Below, piece after piece: positions 8,217 through 11,843 of a stretch of 11,843 nt of DNA (positions are counted from its first letter, which is position 1; the number at the start of each line of letters is the position of its first letter). Under the pieces are notes generated by a model, which was not told the origin of the DNA, did no database searches, and saw only the letters and a list, made by a program, of their open reading frames with translations. The translations under genes were made by a program, and so were the position numbers. Source of the stretch: an uncultured Flavobacteriales bacterium (lineage in GTDB: Bacteria; Bacteroidota; Bacteroidia; Palsa-965); NCBI GenBank assembly GCA_937974275.1, contig CALJIF010000015.1, forward strand, positions 1 to 11,843, in the 5' to 3' direction.

Positions 8217-8828
8217 TTAATGATTAGCTAAATGTTTGAATAATTCTCCTTCAGTGGAAAAGGGGAAAGTTAATAATTTCTGATACTGTTGACGTCTAAA
8301 CGTAAATGGTATTTTGAATCGTAGACTTGTGCCATTTTTTCGTTCATTGAACTTTACATTATTCCTAATTATAGACCACGGAATTTCAATGTATCGTGGA
8401 GTGGGAAATGCAACACAATGACATATGATTATATCATAACCATGTTGTAAGAAATAATTGAACTTTTTGAATTGCGAGATTTGAATTTCAAGTCGATAAT
8501 CTGTCTCTACGTATTTTGATTTAACCTCAAGAAATTCAACTTTTTTATCTCGAATTCGAATCATTTCAAGTTCACCACTGTTAACAACGCTCAGTACTTT
8601 ATTGGCTTTTTTTTGTGTTGAGAGCTGTTCCTTATACTTTGGAAAAAGTTGATCAATAATTAATTTGTTAAGCGGTGAAAGCAGTTTTAGGATTTCTTTA
8701 TCCGAGATGTTTAATACGTTTGTTTTGTGTATAGTAAAGTAGCCGCTTCGATCAAACAAATCACTTACATAACTTTCCATTGCTTCCCCAAATGCTTGTC
8801 TGTATTGTTGTCGCAATGTTGTTGTCAT
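8217..8828 (-). CDS. Predicted PD-(D/E)XK nuclease-fold protein, unknown role
   Basis: 203 residues, no signal peptide or membrane segment, so probably cytoplasmic. I do not recognise the family, but the order of motifs fits the PD-(D/E)XK fold: a first helix with AFGEAMESYVSDLF (11-24, acidic E15/E18), a strand with SGELEMI (84-90) where E88 sits in the place of the usual Asp, then VEFLEVKSK (97-105) with the E101-x-K103 pair, and a helix with Gln (QISQF, 116-120). The block resembles GEIDLI...FVEVK of YraN-type proteins. GC is about 32% over 8221-8400 by hand count, against about 47% over 9001-9120 in the neighbouring gene, which suggests separate ancestry. It sits between two genes for exported proteins with 14-bp gaps on both sides. 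A DNA-cleaving role is inference; a DNA-binding or dead fold is possible. Confidence 0.55.
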   Translation of the reverse strand: MTTTLRQQYRQAFGEAMESYVSDLFDRSGYFTIHKTNVLNISDKEILKLLSPLNKLIIDQLFPKYKEQLSTQKKANKVLSVVNSGELEMIRIRDKKVEFLEVKSKYVETDYRLEIQISQFKKFNYFLQHGYDIIICHCVAFPTPRYIEIPWSIIRNNVKFNERKNGTSLRFKIPFTFRRQQYQKLLTFPFSTEGELFKHLANH

Positions 8829-8842
8829 GCTCGAATATAAGT

Positions 8843-10087
8843 TTAACTCTTCACAATCGGAATCATGTAATACACCGACAATGTACCGCCGGTTTTGTTA
8901 TCGGCTAATACCTTCGATTTATAAAAGTCCCAACTCATGCCGAAACGTCCTATTTCTGCGGCAATGAAAAAGCTGCGTGTTTTTTCCTTCTGTTCGTTGG
9001 GAGCGGGTGGCAATAAGCCGGAATTCGGAACAACATATACGGCCTCCATATTTGTTAATCCGAAACGATAACCAACAATGCAACGATACACCGAAGGTCC
9101 TTTAAACGGAGCGAAGAGGTTGAACGCGTTAATTCCCAAAGCGAAACTGGCCTGAGACATGTTCCAATACGAAAGGTTGGTGTTATTACCTGCAAACGAT
9201 CCATGCTCCATTTTAAAACCAACTTGACCGCGCATGTATTGCACATCAGCATTAATCAAACCCGTGCGCGCAGTTACTTTTCCGCCGAAAGCCTTTGTCG
9301 GACCGGAACCATCGGCGCCTTTGGTAAAATAAACTACCGGAGCAACACTCACAATTTCGTTAGTGGTGAGTATCGCATAATCGGCATACGTACCGCCTTC
9401 GCTGTATCCTCGCCCGCTGTAAATAAATCCTCCGCTTTCGTATTGATAGTTATACCAACCCGGTGCATGATAGTATTCTTTACTGGATGCAATTCCTTTT
9501 ACGGATGTTCCGATAGAATAATGCACGCGTACTCCGAAATTGAAATGTGCATACATGGTGGGAATGGCGCTTTCTACATCGGTTATCAGTGGATCTTGCC
9601 AATCCGCATCAAATTTTTTCACTCGAAATCCGGTGTTGAGTCCGCCGTAGAGTGCCAACCCGCGCCAAATATTAATCGACGTTCCCATACTCAAGTTAAC
9701 CGTGGCCATGGAAAAACGATTGTGTGTACGCCATCCTCCGAAACCAAAACCTACGTATGGCACAAACAGCGGCGTTTTCATGCCTTCCTTCACTTCTTGG
9801 TCGGTTAAATTGGTGAATGTTTTGGTGTAGCTGGCATGAAAAAAATTGCCTTGGGGTTCCCAACCTTCAGGTTGTCCCGGAAAAGTATCGCGCAATGCAA
9901 TACTTCCGCCATACCGCGAAAACGTAAATCCTGCAACGTTCACATTAAATCCCGTCCACCAGGAATCTTTCAGAATGGAGTTGCGTTTGTAATTCACGCG
10001 CATCATACCCATGTCCATGTTGGAGTATTGCGCAAAAGCACCGATCGTAAAAACGACGGTAAACAGTACTGCTGATAAGTAGCGCAT
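8843..10087 (-). CDS. Predicted outer-membrane beta-barrel protein, function unknown
   Basis: I chose the start at 10087 (414 residues) because MRYLSAVLFTVVFTIGAFAQ is then a clean N-terminal signal peptide. An in-frame ATG at 10138 would put 17 extra residues before it. The mature protein is rich in Tyr, Phe, Trp and Gly, with alternating polar/apolar strands separated by short turns (e.g. VPYVGFGFGGWRTHNRFS, FSMATVNLSMGTSINIW, AHFNFGVRVHYSIGTS, QASFALGINAFNLFAPF) and closes with TLSVYYMIPIV, as expected for an outer-membrane barrel. No lipobox or T9SS tail is seen. I do not recognise a named family. It is the first gene of the minus-strand block, with the nuclease-like gene 14 bp downstream. 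Confidence 0.72.
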   Translation of the reverse strand: MRYLSAVLFTVVFTIGAFAQYSNMDMGMMRVNYKRNSILKDSWWTGFNVNVAGFTFSRYGGSIALRDTFPGQPEGWEPQGNFFHASYTKTFTNLTDQEVKEGMKTPLFVPYVGFGFGGWRTHNRFSMATVNLSMGTSINIWRGLALYGGLNTGFRVKKFDADWQDPLITDVESAIPTMYAHFNFGVRVHYSIGTSVKGIASSKEYYHAPGWYNYQYESGGFIYSGRGYSEGGTYADYAILTTNEIVSVAPVVYFTKGADGSGPTKAFGGKVTARTGLINADVQYMRGQVGFKMEHGSFAGNNTNLSYWNMSQASFALGINAFNLFAPFKGPSVYRCIVGYRFGLTNMEAVYVVPNSGLLPPAPNEQKEKTRSFFIAAEIGRFGMSWDFYKSKVLADNKTGGTLSVYYMIPIVKS

Positions 10088-10125
10088 AGCGTAGCGGTTG
10101 AGGAGCCCAAATATCAATATAATAA

Positions 10126-10287
10126 TGGCGGTATGCACTACTACTTTTTGGGGAGGAGCTATTCCTCTTCAGGAATTACTATCACACACCCGACCAAACG
10201 CTAAAATTTAATTTGCCTTACAGTGGAATAGGAGGAGGTATTCGGGTGATTGTGGTGTTGGGTGGAGCAAAAAATAATTCAAATTAG
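10126..10287 (+). other. Open fragment without start codon, protein-like (possible gene remnant)
   Basis: The frame is open from just after a stop at 10123-10125 to TAG at 10285-10287. There is no ATG in frame, but the translation is non-random in look, including FNLPYSGIGGGIRVIVVLGG near its end. It overlaps the alternative N-terminus of the minus-strand beta-barrel gene only at its left edge. It could be a broken gene, part of a repeated element, or chance. Confidence 0.25.
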
Positions 10288-10372
10288 AATAAATCAAAGT
10301 TGAATACCTGGCACAACTGAAGTGTTTGTTTGCTCAGAAAGTAAAGTTGATTATGTACTTCTACTACACAAA

Positions 10373-10392
10373 AGTAAAGTAATGACTTTACT
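10373..10392. repeat. Perfect 8-bp inverted repeat AGTAAAGT/ACTTTACT, with a third upstream copy
   Basis: AGTAAAGT (10373-10380) and ACTTTACT (10385-10392) flank AATG. A further direct copy, in the context AAAGTAAAGT, lies at 10338-10347, 33 bp upstream of the same 10-mer at 10371-10380. Three copies in 55 bp could be an operator array or a hairpin, but no promoter is clearly attached. Confidence 0.45.
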
Positions 10393-10408
10393 CTAGAAGT
10401 TGAATTAA

Positions 10409-10540
10409 ACAGCCACATACCCGCTACTGGTGCAGAAGTTGGCGATCTTTTACGATTTCGAATTTACTGTTCGTACCGGTCGCACATGGTACAATCCACT
10501 TTTGCCGGAAAAGCCGTCTGATTTTCCCCATTCGAAATAA
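10409..10540 (+). other. Open fragment, 43 codons, protein-like (possible remnant or repeat)
   Basis: The frame is open from after the stop at 10406-10408 to TAA at 10538-10540, with no ATG; GTG at 10430 would give 36 residues. The translation includes LAIFYDFEFTVRTGRTWYNP and ends KPSDFPHSK, richer in aromatic residues and Pro than expected by chance in AT-rich DNA. The opposite strand is also open (10531 down to 10424, 35 residues from an ATG), so the strand, and coding itself, is undecided. Confidence 0.25.
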
Positions 10541-10558
10541 AATGTTTTTGGGAAAATC
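10520..10558. repeat. 9-bp inverted repeat GATTTTCCC/GGGAAAATC
   Basis: The arms at 10520-10528 and 10550-10558 are perfect and enclose 21 nt that contain the stop of the 10409-10540 open fragment and a T-run. Outer bases GTC/GAC can extend the stem with a small bulge. It could be a weak terminator or part of a structured element. Confidence 0.5.
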
Positions 10559-10604
10559 CCGACCACTTGTTAATGAGCTAACAAAATGTTCGAAGTTGAG
10601 TTGT

Positions 10605-10632
10605 ATTAAAGAGTAAAATAATACTCTTTAAT
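10605..10632. terminator. 11-bp hairpin overlapping the GmrSD stop codon
   Basis: Positions 10605-10615 pair perfectly with 10622-10632 around a 6-nt loop. The stem is AT-rich (2 G-C pairs). On the plus strand it is followed by a T-run (10632-10637), so it looks like a weak intrinsic terminator for transcription moving right. On the minus strand it covers the last codons and the stop (10606-10608) of the DUF262/DUF1524 gene and lacks a T-run directly after it. It may protect the 3' end of that mRNA. Confidence 0.5.
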
Positions 10633-11843
10633 TTTTTCTGCCATCAGCTTCCTTCGTAGATTTAAAAAATCATCATAAGAATCTGAATTCATTTCGAAAA
10701 TAGATTCGGGAATACAATGTGACTTTAAATTAGCTCTCAATTCTGTCATAGAATCAACTGCCCCGTATTTCAATTGACCACCTTCACATTGTGATTTGAT
10801 TTCGGCAAAATACTTGTCCGGTGCTTTGTTGCCAATAGCAATATTTATTTCCTGTTGCATTACAACGTAATTCGCAATTTGGTTATACTCGCCCCGCGAT
10901 TTCTTGTTTTTCTTGAGGTAATCTTTTGGGAAAATATGATGTATGTCTCCTTTGTAAAGAACAATATCAGCCACGGTAATGTCGCGCGACAAAAATCCTC
11001 GGTCTTGGGATTTTATTAAAGCAGCCATAAACACGTGGAATACCGGACTGCTTGCAACAGAAGTATCTAAGCGTTGCACTAAACCAACTTCCCAAAACGC
11101 GTCGGATAACTCTGCCTTTTCTACACTAGCCAAATATTCTTCGAACGGCCGTGAGGAAATCTGTTTGATATCGTAATCAAATGTACTTTCCGGTGAGCCT
11201 CCATATCTGCTGGTAAGCACAGAATAGACATACCAGCGAGCAACCAATCGACCTATTGATGCTTGGGGCATGCCCTGATCGCGAAGATGCAAGTATATGA
11301 TGTATGCAAAGTTTAATGCATTCTGCGAGCGAATCATGGAAGGTTCCAGGAAGCCCGCAGATCGAATGATCATGGTGAACTTCTTAAAATAGTCTTCATG
11401 CATGAAACGCAAGATGGCCTGTCCCATGCGCTCAAAAGTTTGTGCTGCAATGGTTTCTTCAAATTCACGTGTCTCAAAATTTCTTCCCGATAAAAGACTC
11501 ACTAAATCGGACATTTTACCTCGTTTGAATTCACTGGTAAATGACACGCGTAACATATCCGTATAGCTCGGGTCGTACAAATCATCTTTCACATCCTTCA
11601 ACCATGTCATTTTTTTGAAGTACTCCGTGGCGGCAAATTCTTTGTCGTTGTCACGAATGTGCTCATAGAATTGCGGTGCAACTGCAAGATGACAGAAGTA
11701 ATCAATTGCCTTACGCAATTTCGGACCCTCAAATTTTTCATTTGATGCGATCTTACTCATTGCAAAATCAGCCTGAGAAAGAACGACACCCTGCGAGTTA
11801 ATTCGAATGAATATTTCTGTAACTGTTTCTATATCGAGATCAT
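10606..11843 (-). CDS. DUF262/DUF1524 (GmrSD-type) putative restriction protein, 5' end off window
   Basis: The frame runs unbroken from the stop at 10606-10608 to the right edge, giving 411 visible residues. An ATG at 11760 is internal: upstream in the same frame the sequence reads DLDIETVTEIFIRINSQG then VVLSQADFAMSK, a hallmark of the DUF262 (GmrS-like) domain, which continues off window towards its nucleotide-binding DGQQR-type motif. Counting from M at 11760, residues 273-282 contain IHHIFPKDYL (nt about 10915-10944), the His-rich nuclease motif of the DUF1524 (GmrD-like, HNH-type) domain, followed by NYVVMQQEINIAIGNKAP, which fits the conserved Asn-rich end. Such proteins are known as type IV restriction enzymes that cut modified phage DNA. 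No partner gene is visible in the window, so a defence role here is inferred from family only. Confidence 0.85.
   Translation of the reverse strand, partial: DLDIETVTEIFIRINSQGVVLSQADFAMSKIASNEKFEGPKLRKAIDYFCHLAVAPQFYEHIRDNDKEFAATEYFKKMTWLKDVKDDLYDPSYTDMLRVSFTSEFKRGKMSDLVSLLSGRNFETREFEETIAAQTFERMGQAILRFMHEDYFKKFTMIIRSAGFLEPSMIRSQNALNFAYIIYLHLRDQGMPQASIGRLVARWYVYSVLTSRYGGSPESTFDYDIKQISSRPFEEYLASVEKAELSDAFWEVGLVQRLDTSVASSPVFHVFMAALIKSQDRGFLSRDITVADIVLYKGDIHHIFPKDYLKKNKKSRGEYNQIANYVVMQQEINIAIGNKAPDKYFAEIKSQCEGGQLKYGAVDSMTELRANLKSHCIPESIFEMNSDSYDDFLNLRRKLMAEKIKEYYFTL

Larger units (their letters stand above)
10088..10605. other. 518-bp gene-free region with several inverted repeats and coding-like fragments
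   Basis: I find no convincing gene here. The stretch contains two plus-strand open fragments lacking an ATG (10126-10287 and 10409-10540), a 35-codon minus-strand ORF overlapping the second (10424-10531), AGTAAAGT repeats (10338-10392), a 9-bp inverted repeat (10520-10528/10550-10558) and a 6-bp one (10567-10572/10579-10584). The look is of a decayed or repeated element between the beta-barrel gene and the GmrSD-type gene. No long terminal inverted repeats or target-site duplications were seen. Confidence 0.6.

Noticed and set aside
9203..9808. 201-codon open frame on the plus strand
   Set aside because: It lies wholly antisense to the beta-barrel gene, whose signal peptide and strand pattern are convincing; the antisense product shows no domain or signal.
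10108..10115. GATATTTG on the minus strand as a -7 box for the beta-barrel gene
   Set aside because: It matches 7 of 8 bases of TAnnTTTG but has no TTG at the expected upstream spacing, so it was not listed as a promoter.
10088..10138. Start of the beta-barrel gene at the ATG at 10138
   Set aside because: It adds 17 residues ahead of an otherwise standard signal peptide starting at the ATG at 10087; the shorter start is much more likely.
10567..10600. Integron attC-like start (GCTAACAAAATGTTCGAAG) beside a TTGTTA/TAACAA inverted repeat
   Set aside because: It resembles the beginning of an attC site, but I find no matching GTTRRRY end with complementary arms at a sensible distance, no integrase gene, and the GmrSD-type coding sequence begins immediately to the right.

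Overview
The window looks like the chromosome of a free-living Bacteroidota bacterium (Flavobacteriales/Chitinophagales-like; I cannot place it further). The reasons are a giant exported protein with a type IX secretion system (T9SS) C-terminal sorting domain, CHU_C-type Ig-like repeats, a collagen-like protein with the N-terminal domain common in this phylum, a standalone TonB C-terminal-domain protein, a recognisable Bacteroidota-type promoter (TTG, 20 nt, TAnnTTTG-like), starts without clear Shine-Dalgarno sequences, and moderate GC.

Layout. Positions 1-817 (minus) hold the N-terminal part of a secreted subtilisin-like S8 protease that runs off the left edge just after its catalytic His motif. 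A 114-bp divergent gap separates it from a small exported TonB-C-domain protein (932-1351, plus), which ends at a strong intrinsic terminator. A candidate promoter at 1448-1478 then drives a 1893-residue cell-surface protein (1504-7185, plus). This protein is a signal peptide, two homologous beta-helix modules, several Ig-like domains (some in exact 71-residue steps) and a T9SS sorting tail. A convergent, bidirectional hairpin terminator (7207-7235) separates it from a three-gene minus-strand block with 14-bp gaps. In transcription order the block is a predicted outer-membrane beta-barrel protein (start best placed at 10087), a low-GC predicted PD-(D/E)XK nuclease-like protein (8217-8828), and a secreted collagen-like protein (7255-8202).

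A 518-bp gene-free stretch (10088-10605) follows. It is full of inverted repeats and holds two protein-like open fragments without a convincing gene. The right edge (10606-11843, minus) carries most of a DUF262/DUF1524 (GmrSD-type) protein with an HHIFPK nuclease motif. This is probably a type IV restriction or other anti-phage component; its true start lies beyond the window.

Most of the window encodes cell-surface or secreted products: protease, TonB-like protein, beta-helix/Ig adhesin-like protein, collagen-like protein and beta-barrel. Two DNA-processing candidates (the PD-(D/E)XK-like protein and GmrSD) flank or interrupt this set. I see no tRNA, rRNA, CRISPR array or complete insertion sequence. 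The least explained parts are 10088-10605 and the nuclease-like insert at 8217-8828.
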